From the NCBI GenBank assembly GCA_945878995.1, contig CAMCUN010000006.1, forward strand, positions 1-64,000: a DNA stretch of 64,000 nt, read 5' to 3'. Source of the DNA: Polaromonas sp. YR568 (lineage in GTDB: Bacteria > Pseudomonadota > Gammaproteobacteria > Burkholderiales > Burkholderiaceae_C). The position numbers and the translations under genes are program-made. Every line of letters begins with the position of its first letter. The first letter of the stretch is position 1. This document shows positions 16,603 through 26,037 of this stretch, piece after piece. The notes under the pieces were generated by a model that saw only the letters and a program-made list of their open reading frames with translations, did no database searches and was not told where the DNA came from.

Positions 16603-17925
16603 TCAGGCGCTGTCTGGCGCGTCCTTGACCTGCTCGTCGAGCCTTCGCAAAAAAGCCATTTTTTCAGCGATCTTGGCCTCCAAACCACGGCCTGTAGGCT
16701 GGTACCACCCCGGTTCGGGCATGCCCTCGGGCAAATAATTCTCGCCAGCGGCATAGGCTTGGGGCTCGTCGTGCGCGTAGCGGTAAGCGCGGCCATGGCC
16801 CAGCTCCTTCATGAGCTGGGTGGGGGCGTTGCGCAGGTGCACAGGCACTTCACGAGATTTATCTTTGGCCACAAAGGCACGCGCCGCGTTGTAGGCCATG
16901 TAAGCGGCATTGCTTTTGGGCGCCAGCGCCAGGTAGACCACGGCCTCGGCAATGGCCAGTTCCCCCTCGGGCGAGCCCAAGCGCTCAAAAGTGGTGGCCG
17001 CGTCGCCCGCAATTTGCAGGGCGCGCGGATCGGCCAGGCCAATGTCTTCCCAGGCCATGCGCACCACACGCCGCATCAGGTAGCGCGCATCGGCCCCGCC
17101 GTCGAGCATGCGGCACAGCCAATACAAAGCGGCATCAGGGTGCGAGCCGCGCACCGACTTGTGCAGGGCCGAGATCTGGTCGTAGAAATGGTCGCCGCCT
17201 TTGTCAAAGCGCCTGGCCCCGGGCGAGAGGGCTTGCTCTAAAAATGCAGCATCCACCATCGAGCATCCGGCGGCCTGGGCGGCGGTGGCCATTTGCTCGA
17301 GCAAGTTAAGCAGGCGCCTAGCGTCGCCGTCGGCAGAGCTGACCAGGGCACGAATGGCGGCTGCATCTATCTGCAGGTCTGGCAGGTGTTGCGCCAGCGC
17401 TCTGTGCAGCAGCTGCTCGAGCTCCTCGTCCTTGAGCGACTGCAGCACATACACCTGTGCCCGCGAAAGCAAGGCCGAGTTCAGTTCGAAAGACGGGTTT
17501 TCAGTGGTGGCGCCTATCAGCACCACCAGGCCAGACTCGACAAAAGGCAGCAAGCCGTCTTGCTGGCTTTTGTTGAAGCGGTGGATCTCATCCACAAACA
17601 AAATGGTTTTGGCGCCGCGCGCCAAGTTCTGCTCGGCCTGCTCCATGGCCGCACGTATGTCTTTGACGCCCGAAAACACCGCCGACAGGGCAATGAATTC
17701 AAAGTCAAAGGCCTTGGCCGTCAGCCGCGCCAGCGTGGTTTTACCCACCCCGGGTGGCCCCCAAAAGACCATGGAATGCGGCTTGCCTGACTCAAAAGCC
17801 AGGCGCAGCGGTTTGCCCGGACCCAAAAGGTGAGACTGGCCCACGACCTGGTCCAGCGTGGTCGGGCGCAGGGCCTCGGCCAGGGGGGGCGTGGGGGCCT
17901 GGCTGAACAGGTCGGCCATGGGCAA
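16603..17925 (-). CDS. rarA: Replication-associated recombination protein A (AAA+ ATPase)
   Basis: A 440-residue AAA+ ATPase of the RarA/MgsA/WRNIP1 family, close to the E. coli length (447). It starts with the family segment PLAEALRPTTLDQVVGQSHLLGPGKPLR, has Walker A GPPGVGKTT at residues 56-64, Walker B LFVDEIHRFNKSQQD, sensor 1 GATTENPSFE, and a C-terminal MPEPGWYQPTGRG tail. It acts at stalled replication forks. An alternative ATG two codons downstream (17919) is possible. It lies 15 bp after lolA, in the order ftsK-lolA-rarA common in Burkholderiales. Confidence 0.96.
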   Translation of the reverse strand: MPMADLFSQAPTPPLAEALRPTTLDQVVGQSHLLGPGKPLRLAFESGKPHSMVFWGPPGVGKTTLARLTAKAFDFEFIALSAVFSGVKDIRAAMEQAEQNLARGAKTILFVDEIHRFNKSQQDGLLPFVESGLVVLIGATTENPSFELNSALLSRAQVYVLQSLKDEELEQLLHRALAQHLPDLQIDAAAIRALVSSADGDARRLLNLLEQMATAAQAAGCSMVDAAFLEQALSPGARRFDKGGDHFYDQISALHKSVRGSHPDAALYWLCRMLDGGADARYLMRRVVRMAWEDIGLADPRALQIAGDAATTFERLGSPEGELAIAEAVVYLALAPKSNAAYMAYNAARAFVAKDKSREVPVHLRNAPTQLMKELGHGRAYRYAHDEPQAYAAGENYLPEGMPEPGWYQPTGRGLEAKIAEKMAFLRRLDEQVKDAPDSA

Positions 17926-17940
17926 TTAAAAGCTCAGGCT

Positions 17941-18600
17941 TTAAGGCCTGAGCACATCGGCACCCACCGGGGGCTTGAACTCAAAGCTGCCCGCAGGCAA
18001 AGCGGGGTTGGCCTCGAACTGGGCAAAGCGCATGACCGAGCGCTGACCGAAGCTGTCGAGCATGTCCAGGCTCACCAGCTCTGTGCCTTTGGCAGCTGCA
18101 CGCAAACCCACTTTGATGCTTTGAACCTGACCGCCTGGCGTGCGGGGCTCGGCCAGCACCCACTGCAGACCCTCAGAGGCGGGTTGGGCGCTGAGCTTGA
18201 AATCGGCTTGCAGGCCGCGCAAGTCGGTGGCCGCTGCAATCACGGCTGCGGGGGTGCCCTGCAGCACCTGGGCCAGGGGGCGGGCCGTGACCTGGTTCAA
18301 GTCCACATCATGGAGCCACAGGGTCTGGCCATCGGCCACCAGGGTTTGCTGGAAGGGCTTGGCGTAGTTAAAGCGAAAGCGGTTGGGCCGGGCAAACTCG
18401 AAGGTGCCGTTGGAGGTTTTGGCACGCGGGGTCTGCCCGTCTTTGGACGGGGCCGTAACGGTTTGGCTGAACTGGGCGCGGCCGCTTTGCACACTGCGGA
18501 TAAAGTCCCCCAGCAGCTGCAAGCCATCTTGGGCCTGTGCCAGCGAGGCGGACAGGCCCATCACGCTGGCGGCAATCAGGCGCCTGATCATCAAGGTCAT
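17941..18600 (-). CDS. lolA: Outer-membrane lipoprotein carrier protein
   Basis: A 219-residue periplasmic chaperone that takes lipoproteins from LolCDE to LolB. A signal peptide (LIAASVMGLSASLAQAQ) precedes the mature domain; motifs include GRAQFSQTV, FEFARPNRFRFNYAKPFQQTLVADGQTLWLHDVDLNQVT and the C-terminal FEFKPPVGADVL strand. ATG at 18600 has TGGAG about 9 bp upstream; the frame beyond it overlaps the ftsK stop. Sits between ftsK and rarA; lolD and lolC/E are at 54104-56054. Confidence 0.93.
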   Translation of the reverse strand: MTLMIRRLIAASVMGLSASLAQAQDGLQLLGDFIRSVQSGRAQFSQTVTAPSKDGQTPRAKTSNGTFEFARPNRFRFNYAKPFQQTLVADGQTLWLHDVDLNQVTARPLAQVLQGTPAAVIAAATDLRGLQADFKLSAQPASEGLQWVLAEPRTPGGQVQSIKVGLRAAAKGTELVSLDMLDSFGQRSVMRFAQFEANPALPAGSFEFKPPVGADVLRP

Positions 18601-18647
18601 GTGATAACTCCAAAAAGGGGTGGGGTGCGAGCCGCGGCCATGGCCGG

Positions 18648-20966
18648 TCATTCGACGCGCGCAGGCACCAAAATGTCGCGCTGGCCCGCGCCTGACATGG
18701 CGCTGACCATGCCCGCATTTTCCATGTCTTCGAGCAGCCTGGCGGCGCGGTTGTAACCAATCTTGAGGTGGCGCTGCACCAAGGAGATGGAGGCCTTGCG
18801 GTGCTTGAGCACCACCTCCACGGCCTGGTCGTACATGGGGTCTTTTTCACCGCCGCCCTCGCCGGCCAGGTCGCCCAGGCCGCCTTCACCATCGACCATG
18901 CCGCCTTCGAGCACGCCCTCAATGTAATTGGGCTCGCCGCCTTGCGCTTTGAGGAAAGCCACCACGCGGTGCACCTCTTCGTCGCTCACAAAGGCGCCGT
19001 GCACCCTAATGGGCAGGCCGGTACCACTGGGCATGTAGAGCATGTCACCCATGCCGAGCAAGGCTTCGGCGCCCATTTGATCAAGAATGGTGCGGCTGTC
19101 GATCTTGCTGGAGACTTGGAACGAGAGGCGGGTAGGGATGTTGGCCTTGATGAGGCCGGTGATCACGTCCACGCTGGGCCGCTGGGTGGCCAAAATGAGG
19201 TGGATGCCGGCGGCGCGGGCTTTTTGCGCCAAGCGGGCAATGAGCTCTTCGATTTTTTTGCCCACCACCATCATCAGGTCGGCCAACTCGTCGATCACCA
19301 CCACAATGAAAGGCAGTCGCTCCAGCGGTTCGGGCTGCTCGGGCGTGAGGCTGAAGGGGTTGTAAATAAACTCGCCACGCGCTTTGGCCTCGTCGATTTT
19401 GGCGTTGTAGCCGGCCAGGTTGCGCACGCCCAGTTTACTCATGAGCTTGTAGCGCTTTTCCATCTCGGCCACACACCAGTTCAGGCCGTGGGCGGCCTGC
19501 TTCAGGTCGGTGACCACAGGCGCCAGCAGGTGCGGGATACCCTCGTAGACGCTCATCTCCAGCATCTTGGGGTCGATCAAAAGCAAGCGCACGTCTTTGG
19601 CATCGGCCTTGTAGAGCAAGCTCAAGATCATGGCGTTGATACCCACCGACTTGCCCGAGCCAGTCGTGCCCGCCACCAGGCAGTGCGGCATTTTGGCCAG
19701 GTCTGCCACCACGGCTGTGCCGCCAATGTCTTTGCCCAAACCGATGGTGAGCATGGACTTGGCTTCGTTGTAGGTTTGCGAGCCCAAAATCTCCGACAAC
19801 TTGATGGACTGGCGCTTGGCGTTGGGCAACTCCAGCGCCATGTAGTTTTTACCAGGGATGGTCTCGATCACGCGGATAGACACCAGGCTCAGCGCTCGCG
19901 CCAGGTCTTTGGCCAGGTTGACCACCTGCGAGCCCTTGACGCCGGTGGCCGGCTCGATTTCATAGCGGGTGATCACTGGGCCGGGGGCGGCTGCCACCAC
20001 GCGCACCTCCACGCCAAAGTCCTTGAGCTTTTTCTCGATCAGGCGCGAGGTCATCTCCAGCGTCTCGGGCGCCACACTTTCTTGGCCTGACATGGCGCCG
20101 TCCAACAGATCGACCTGGGGCAAGCGTGAGTCTGGCAACTCATTGAACAGCGGTTTTTGGCGCTCCTTGACCACGCGTGTGCTTTGGGGCACCTCCAAGG
20201 GGGCTGGCTCGATCAGCACCGGGATGGGGTGGTGCTCCTTGATCTCCACGCGCTCTTCGAACAACACCTCTTCACGCTCGCGGGCGGCAGCGCGCCCGAC
20301 TTCTAAGTCAATGGCCCGCTCACGTTTTTCGCGGCGCGACACCAACAGTCCGTCTATCCAGGCGCCCAGTTTTTGCGCGGTATGGCCCCAGGAAAAGCCA
20401 AACACCAAGGACACGCTGAGCACAAGCAAGGCAATCCAGACCAAGCCAGAGCCGGCAAAACCCATCCACTTCATGCTGACAGGACCGCCCAAAAACCCCA
20501 GCACCCCGCCCGCATGGCCTGGCAGACTGGCCTCAAAACGGTATAAGCGCGTCCACTCCAGCGCCGTGCTGGCGGCCAGCAACACCAGCAGTGAGACCCA
20601 GAACTGGACGCGGCGCCGCGGCGTGACCGCCGCCCGGCCTCGGCCGTGGAGCCAGCGCCTGAGCGATTGAGCCCACTTCCAGGCGCCCAGCGCCAGCAAC
20701 CACCACACGGAGTAGCCCATTAAAAAGTAACTGGCGTCGGCCAGCCAAGCGCCCAGGCGGCCAGCCAGGTTGTGCACGCCCGCCGCCGCATTACCTGTGG
20801 TGGACCAGGCGGCATCGGCGGGGGTGAAGCTGAGCAATGCAATCGCCCAGAACAGCAACGCCACGGCGGCCAGCACCAGGCTCAGTTCGTGGGCAAATCG
20901 GCTCAAGCCGGTGGGTGCGTCGGCGGTCACCGAGCCCTGGGTTAAGGTGTCAAGTGAGTAAGTCAT
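18648..20966 (-). CDS. ftsK: DNA translocase FtsK
   Basis: A 772-residue septal DNA pump that clears chromosome ends and activates XerCD. The N-terminal quarter has four hydrophobic segments; a short linker follows, so it is smaller than E. coli FtsK (1329 aa) but normal for the SpoIIIE/FtsK proteins of this group. The motor has Walker [11 protein letters not shown] near residues 430-440, Walker [14 protein letters not shown] and [19 protein letters not shown]. The C-terminal gamma winged helix ([27 protein letters not shown]) binds KOPS-like sites. ATG at 20966 gives the family start; further upstream would overlap the intergenic promoter region facing trxB. Confidence 0.96.
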   Translation of the reverse strand: MTYSLDTLTQGSVTADAPTGLSRFAHELSLVLAAVALLFWAIALLSFTPADAAWSTTGNAAAGVHNLAGRLGAWLADASYFLMGYSVWWLLALGAWKWAQSLRRWLHGRGRAAVTPRRRVQFWVSLLVLLAASTALEWTRLYRFEASLPGHAGGVLGFLGGPVSMKWMGFAGSGLVWIALLVLSVSLVFGFSWGHTAQKLGAWIDGLLVSRREKRERAIDLEVGRAAAREREEVLFEERVEIKEHHPIPVLIEPAPLEVPQSTRVVKERQKPLFNELPDSRLPQVDLLDGAMSGQESVAPETLEMTSRLIEKKLKDFGVEVRVVAAAPGPVITRYEIEPATGVKGSQVVNLAKDLARALSLVSIRVIETIPGKNYMALELPNAKRQSIKLSEILGSQTYNEAKSMLTIGLGKDIGGTAVVADLAKMPHCLVAGTTGSGKSVGINAMILSLLYKADAKDVRLLLIDPKMLEMSVYEGIPHLLAPVVTDLKQAAHGLNWCVAEMEKRYKLMSKLGVRNLAGYNAKIDEAKARGEFIYNPFSLTPEQPEPLERLPFIVVVIDELADLMMVVGKKIEELIARLAQKARAAGIHLILATQRPSVDVITGLIKANIPTRLSFQVSSKIDSRTILDQMGAEALLGMGDMLYMPSGTGLPIRVHGAFVSDEEVHRVVAFLKAQGGEPNYIEGVLEGGMVDGEGGLGDLAGEGGGEKDPMYDQAVEVVLKHRKASISLVQRHLKIGYNRAARLLEDMENAGMVSAMSGAGQRDILVPARVE

Positions 20967-21095
20967 GGGGCAATAAGCAAGCTTACCGCAGAAGAGCCCG
21001 TCCAGAACAGTCAGCTTGTCATCCCAGCGCTTGATGCACGGCAGGGCTGGGCGCCCGTTCTTACAATGGATGCAGATCAAATGCTTTTGCTTTGA

Positions 21096-22121
<1,026 letters not shown>

Positions 22122-22316
22122 AGGTTCGCGTGCAAATCCGGGTAGAATCTAGGGTTTGCCGAATCGTTACCCTTTGGGCGCGAGATTCAAGCAAAAAAGA
22201 CCTTTGACCGCCGATGAGCCGGAGCCGTACCCAGATTCATTTGGGGCAGACGGCACAGCACAGGACATCTGCGAGGTGCGGCGATGAGCTGCCAACTATT
22301 TTTCTGGAGTGTCCTT

Positions 22317-22550
22317 ATGGCACGCGTTTGTCAAGTCACGGGCAAGAAGCCCATGGTGGGAAACAATGTTTCCCACGCCAACAACAAAACCAAGCGCAGG
22401 TTCATGCCGAACCTGCAATACCGTCGTTTCTGGGTCGAGAGCGAAAACCGTTGGATTCGCCTTCGCATCACCAATGCTGGTCTGCGTTTGATCGACAAAA
22501 ACGGCATCGACGCCGTCCTCGTTGACCTGCGCGCACGCGGCGAAATCTAA
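22317..22550 (+). CDS. rpmB: 50S ribosomal protein L28
   Basis: A 77-residue ribosomal protein beginning [33 protein letters not shown], the L28 signature region, with basic C-terminus. Length equals the family norm (77-78). TGGAG is about 8 bp before the ATG. The 195-bp leader contains a possible -10 (TAGAAT, 22143-22148) with no good -35. It forms the usual rpmB-rpmG operon with the next gene, 11 bp away. Confidence 0.98.
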   Translation: MARVCQVTGKKPMVGNNVSHANNKTKRRFMPNLQYRRFWVESENRWIRLRITNAGLRLIDKNGIDAVLVDLRARGEI

Positions 22551-22561
22551 GGAGCACCACC

Positions 22562-22729
22562 ATGGCTAAAGGCGGACGCGAAAAAATCAAGCTGGAGTCC
22601 ACTGCGGGCACCGGTCACTTTTACACCACGAGCAAGAACAAAAAGACAACGCCTGAAAAGATGTTGATCATGAAGTTCGACCCCAAGGCTCGCAAGCATG
22701 TCGAGTACAAGGAAGTCAAACTGAAGTAA
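22562..22729 (+). CDS. rpmG: 50S ribosomal protein L33
   Basis: A 55-residue basic protein, [20 protein letters not shown] at the start, then [14 protein letters not shown] and [18 protein letters not shown], which is L33 throughout and exactly the usual length. GGAG lies about 6 bp before ATG. It lacks the paired-cysteine zinc ribbon of C+ L33 forms, so it is the zinc-independent (C-) type. Second gene of rpmB-rpmG, followed by a strong terminator. Confidence 0.98.
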   Translation: MAKGGREKIKLESTAGTGHFYTTSKNKKTTPEKMLIMKFDPKARKHVEYKEVKLK

Positions 22730-22746
22730 TTCAGTGGCTGCTCCCC

Positions 22747-22780
22747 AAAAACCCGCCCTCGAAAGACGGCGGGTTTTTTT
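22747..22780 (+). terminator. Rho-independent terminator after rpmG
   Basis: A GC-rich stem ACCCGCC (22751-22757) with GGCGGGT (22768-22774), extended by A/T pairs, with an internal CTC-GAAA-GAC tetraloop-like cap and a run of seven Ts ending at 22780. Placed 18 bp after the rpmG stop. Confidence 0.92.
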
Positions 22781-22822
22781 ACGGCTTACCTTTGTGCATT
22801 GCGCCCATGCTGGGCGCACAAA

Positions 22823-22850
22823 GAAAAAGCCACCCGAGGGTGGCTTTTTC
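22823..22850 (-). terminator. Bidirectional terminator between rpmG and the desaturase gene
   Basis: A near-perfect palindrome: GAAAAAGCCACCC (22823-22835), GA, GGGTGGCTTTTTC (22838-22850). The A and T runs on both sides allow it to act on either strand; its position 22 bp past the desaturase stop suggests its main job is to end that minus-strand transcript. Confidence 0.88.
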
Positions 22851-22871
22851 AATGGGCATCAGACCTGGCTT

Positions 22872-24071
22872 TCAGACGCGAGCAGCCTTGAGCTTGAGGG
22901 CAAACTGCTCCAAGGCCGCCACACCGCTGGCCTCGGCGCGTTGGCACCAAGACTGCAGGTCGGCGGCCAATTGCTCGCGGGTAGACGAGGTGCTCATCCA
23001 CAGCTGACGCAGCTCTTCGCGCATGGTCACCATTTTGTCGAGCACGGGGTGCTCGGCACGGGCTTGGGCAATGACAGGCAAGGCCGCTGCAGGCACTTTG
23101 TCCACATCGCGGTGCAGCCAGCGGCTGGCCACTTTCATGACCGACACGTCTGCGCGGCGGGCTTTGAGTGAAGCCATTTCGGCCTTGGCCGTGCGGCGCA
23201 ATTCGCGGGCAAAGCCTGCCATCACTTCATAGCGGTGGGCAATGACGGCTTCCAGGGTTTTTTCGTCGGCCACGGGCTGCACAGCGCCCAGCAGCAGCTT
23301 GGGCGGCACCTTCTTGACACTGGCCAGCCCCATGCTCCTGAGAATGGTGATGTACATCCAGCCAATGTCGAACTCGTAAGGCTTGATAGACAGCTTGGCC
23401 GAGGTCGGGTAGGTGTGGTGGTTGTTGTGCAACTCTTCGCCAGCAATGATGATGCCCCAGGGCAACAAATTGGTACTGGCGTCGGTGGCCTCGAAATTCC
23501 TGTAACCCCAGAAATGGCCCGCGCCATTGATGATGCCGGCAGCCATGATGGGGGTCCACGCCATTTGCAAAGCCCACACGGCCAGACCCGCCGCGCCAAA
23601 CAAGGCCAGGTCAACGATCATCATTAAACCCACCCCTTGCCATGAATAGCGGGTGTAGAGGTTGCGCTCAATCCAGTCGTCTGGCGTGCCGTGGCCAAAG
23701 CGGGCCAGGGTGTCTTTGTTTTTGCTCTCCGCGCGGTACAGTTCCGCGCCCCGGGTCAGCACTGTTTTGATGCCGTGCACATGGGGGCTGTGTGGGTCTT
23801 CGGCCTGCTCGCATTTGGCATGGTGCTTGCGGTGGATCGCAGCCCATTCTTTAGTGACTTGGCCGGTTGTCAACCACAGCCACAGGCGGAAAAAGTGAGA
23901 GGCAATGGGATGCAGGTCCAAGGCACGGTGTGCCTGATGGCGGTGGAGGTACACCGTCACGCTGATCATGGTGATGTGCGTCATCGCCAACGCGAACAGC
24001 ACGATTTGCCACCAGGCAATGTCCCAGAGGCCGTGGGCCAGCCATTCCAGTGCGGCATCAAAAAAAATCAT
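22872..24071 (-). CDS. Membrane fatty acid (acyl-CoA/acyl-lipid) desaturase
   Basis: A 399-residue integral membrane di-iron desaturase, likely delta-9. The three histidine boxes are visible: HRHQAH at residues 43-48, HRKHH at 80-84 and HNNHH near residue 208. Several hydrophobic spans surround them. It would introduce a double bond into membrane acyl chains using O2. The C-terminal 120 residues are helical and charged, longer than minimal desaturases, as seen in many proteobacterial homologues. AAGGA precedes the ATG. Single-gene unit. Confidence 0.92.
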   Translation of the reverse strand: MIFFDAALEWLAHGLWDIAWWQIVLFALAMTHITMISVTVYLHRHQAHRALDLHPIASHFFRLWLWLTTGQVTKEWAAIHRKHHAKCEQAEDPHSPHVHGIKTVLTRGAELYRAESKNKDTLARFGHGTPDDWIERNLYTRYSWQGVGLMMIVDLALFGAAGLAVWALQMAWTPIMAAGIINGAGHFWGYRNFEATDASTNLLPWGIIIAGEELHNNHHTYPTSAKLSIKPYEFDIGWMYITILRSMGLASVKKVPPKLLLGAVQPVADEKTLEAVIAHRYEVMAGFARELRRTAKAEMASLKARRADVSVMKVASRWLHRDVDKVPAAALPVIAQARAEHPVLDKMVTMREELRQLWMSTSSTREQLAADLQSWCQRAEASGVAALEQFALKLKAARV

Positions 24072-24252
24072 CTATTGGTCCTTTAAAACCCAGAGAAGCA
24101 CAAGCGTGCCACAACCTTGATATTGTGATCATTGTAGGCGGCTGTGCTCAAAAGACCTAACCGAGGGCTACTGTCCACCGACTTTTCAGGACTGAAGGCT
24201 TGAAAGAAGTGCTATCTGTCGCTAAAAAACAGGATTCCCGGCTTACAGCTGG
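24072..24252. other. Intergenic gap, no gene or clear site seen
   Basis: Lies between two minus-strand genes (the desaturase downstream, the methyltransferase end upstream). It should contain the desaturase promoter; no consensus -35/-10 pair or hairpin with a T tail is evident. Confidence 0.4.
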
Positions 24253-25506
24253 TCACGCACGCTGCCAGACTGCAGCAAAAAAACCGTCGGTGGCATGCCG
24301 ATGCGGCCACAAGCGCAGGTACTCACCCGCACACAAGAATTCGGGCTGGGCCACACCGAGCTGCGACAAAAGCTCTGCGGCAGGCAGAGGCTTAAAGTCG
24401 GGCTGCAGCGCCTGAAAAGCCTGTGCCACGGCCTCGTTTTCTGCCTGCAACATGCTGCAGGTGGCATACACCAGCCGGCCGCCAGGCTTGAGCAAACGGG
24501 CGGCGCTCTGAAGAATGGCCAATTGCTTGACGGCCATCTCTTCAATGGCCTTGGGGTTTTGCCGCCACTTGAGGTCGGGGTTGCGGCGCAGGGTGCCCAA
24601 GCCCGAGCAGGGCGCGTCCACCAACACCCGGTCGATTTTGCCGGCCAGGCGTTTGATGCGGTCGTCTCGCTCATGGGCAATGGCCACCGGGTGCACATTG
24701 GACAGGCCGCTGCGCGCCAACCTCGGCTTGAGCGCGTCCAATCTGTGGGCCGACACGTCAAAAGCGTAAAGCCTGCCGGTGCTGCGCATGGAGGCACCCA
24801 CGGCCAGGGTCTTGCCGCCCGCACCGGCACAAAAATCCACCACCATCTCGCCGCGCTTGCCGTCCAGCAACAAGGCAAGCAGCTGCGAGCCTTCGTCTTG
24901 CACCTCAATGTCGCCCTGAACAAACAGGTCCAGCTTGGTCAGCAGCGGCTTGTCTGCCAGCCGCAAACCCCAGGGCGAATACGGTGTGGGCTCTGACTTG
25001 ATGCCCAGCTTGGCCAGCTGCTTTTGCACGTCTGGGCGCTTGGCCTTGAGGGCGTTGACACGCAAATCCAGCCCCGCCAACGCATTGAGGCTGTGGGTCA
25101 GGGCGTCAAACTCGGCGCCCATCTGGGACTTCAAGGGCTCGACCAGCCACTGCGGCAGGTTGTGGCGGTGCAAGTCCATGAGGTCGTCGGGACTGACCTG
25201 GTCGCAGCGCTGCAGCCATTCTTTTTCAGGCGATGAAAGAGCGCTGAACAAAAAATCGCGGTCGGCGGCAAAGCCCAAAATGGCCAGTCGCCGCTCCAGT
25301 GGGCCTGAGCCGTGCTGGGCGAGATAGTTGAACAAGGTCTTTTTACGCAGCACGGCGTAGGTGGTTTCTGCCACGGTGGCGCGCTCTCGGGGACCGAGGC
25401 GTTGATCGCGGATGAAACGGGACACCACGGCGTCAGCCGGGTGCTCAAAACGAAGGACCAGCTTCAGCAGTTCAGCTGCGCTGTCCAAGAGGGCCTTAGG
25501 ATGCAT
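24253..25506 (-). CDS. RsmB/NOP-family RNA cytosine-C5 methyltransferase
   Basis: A 417-residue SAM-dependent RNA methyltransferase. The N-terminal third is a NusB-like/helical RNA-binding part, followed by the Rossmann domain with motif I VVDFCAGAGGKTLAVG, motif IV DAPCSGLGTLRRNPD (product-release cysteine) and motif VI YATCSMLQAEN (catalytic cysteine). These fit an m5C methyltransferase. It differs from classical RsmB in detail, so the target (16S rRNA C967 or another site) is not assigned. It faces the DUF1653 gene divergently with a 41-bp gap. Confidence 0.9.
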   Translation of the reverse strand: MHPKALLDSAAELLKLVLRFEHPADAVVSRFIRDQRLGPRERATVAETTYAVLRKKTLFNYLAQHGSGPLERRLAILGFAADRDFLFSALSSPEKEWLQRCDQVSPDDLMDLHRHNLPQWLVEPLKSQMGAEFDALTHSLNALAGLDLRVNALKAKRPDVQKQLAKLGIKSEPTPYSPWGLRLADKPLLTKLDLFVQGDIEVQDEGSQLLALLLDGKRGEMVVDFCAGAGGKTLAVGASMRSTGRLYAFDVSAHRLDALKPRLARSGLSNVHPVAIAHERDDRIKRLAGKIDRVLVDAPCSGLGTLRRNPDLKWRQNPKAIEEMAVKQLAILQSAARLLKPGGRLVYATCSMLQAENEAVAQAFQALQPDFKPLPAAELLSQLGVAQPEFLCAGEYLRLWPHRHATDGFFAAVWQRA

Positions 25507-25547
25507 GGCCTTATTGTCCCATCCAGCCCACTTACGTTGTTGCCGCC

Positions 25548-25808
25548 ATGTCAGACCACGACCTGCCCCCCCTGATTGAAACCCCTCCCGGCTTGTACCT
25601 GCACTACAAGGGCCTGCCCTACCAAGTGCTGGGCACCGTGCGGCACAGCGAGACCTTGGAGCCCCTGACGCTGTACCGCGCGCTCTACGGCCAGCGCGGC
25701 CTGTGGGTCAGGCCAGCGGCCATGTTTTTAGAAGAAGTGGTGATTGAGGGCGTGCGACAGCCGCGCTTCAAGTGGCAGGGGCCCGCGCAGGCGGAAAGCG
25801 GCGTGTGA
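25548..25808 (+). CDS. DUF1653 domain protein
   Basis: An 86-residue soluble protein matching DUF1653 almost end to end: GLYLHYKGLPYQVLGTVRHSE, LTLYRALYGQRGLWVRP and MFLEEV are the conserved blocks. The fold is a small beta barrel; function is unknown. It is divergent from the RsmB-like gene. The next 230 bp downstream contain a large hairpin element and then prfC. Confidence 0.88.
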   Translation: MSDHDLPPLIETPPGLYLHYKGLPYQVLGTVRHSETLEPLTLYRALYGQRGLWVRPAAMFLEEVVIEGVRQPRFKWQGPAQAESGV

Positions 25809-25880
25809 ATCTCAAGCCGTCTGTCACATAAGCACAAACGACTCAGTCAACCGCACCGTGTTTCCTACACCGGCGCCTGA

Positions 25881-25956
25881 GCGAATTCTGGGTGCGGCCG
25901 GCCGGCGATTTGTGCGTACCCGCAGTATGAGCCGGCCGGCCGCACCCAGACTTCGC
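25881..25956. repeat. Long hairpin element (26-nt arms) upstream of prfC
   Basis: Arms 25881-25906 and 25931-25956 are complementary over 26 positions with one mismatch (25886/25951), including a 19-nt perfect block CTGGGTGCGGCCGGCCGGC. The 24-nt loop has its own 4-bp hairpin TGCG-TACC-CGCA. No T run follows on either strand, so it is not a normal terminator. More weakly matched inverted sequence (TCAAC...GTGTT) continues outward to about 25843 and 26000, suggesting an old MITE or a REP-type unit. It is about 80 bp before the prfC start. Confidence 0.8.
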
Positions 25957-26037
25957 CGCCCCGCCAGCAGAACACACACCGTTGATTCGCCGAACACATG
26001 CCGAGCCAATGACCAGCCCACCGATAATGATTGACTT

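Noticed and set aside
25744-26034. 96-codon frame across the hairpin element before prfC
   Set aside because: It consists mainly of the palindrome and low-complexity Arg/Pro/Ala codons and has no ribosome-binding site.
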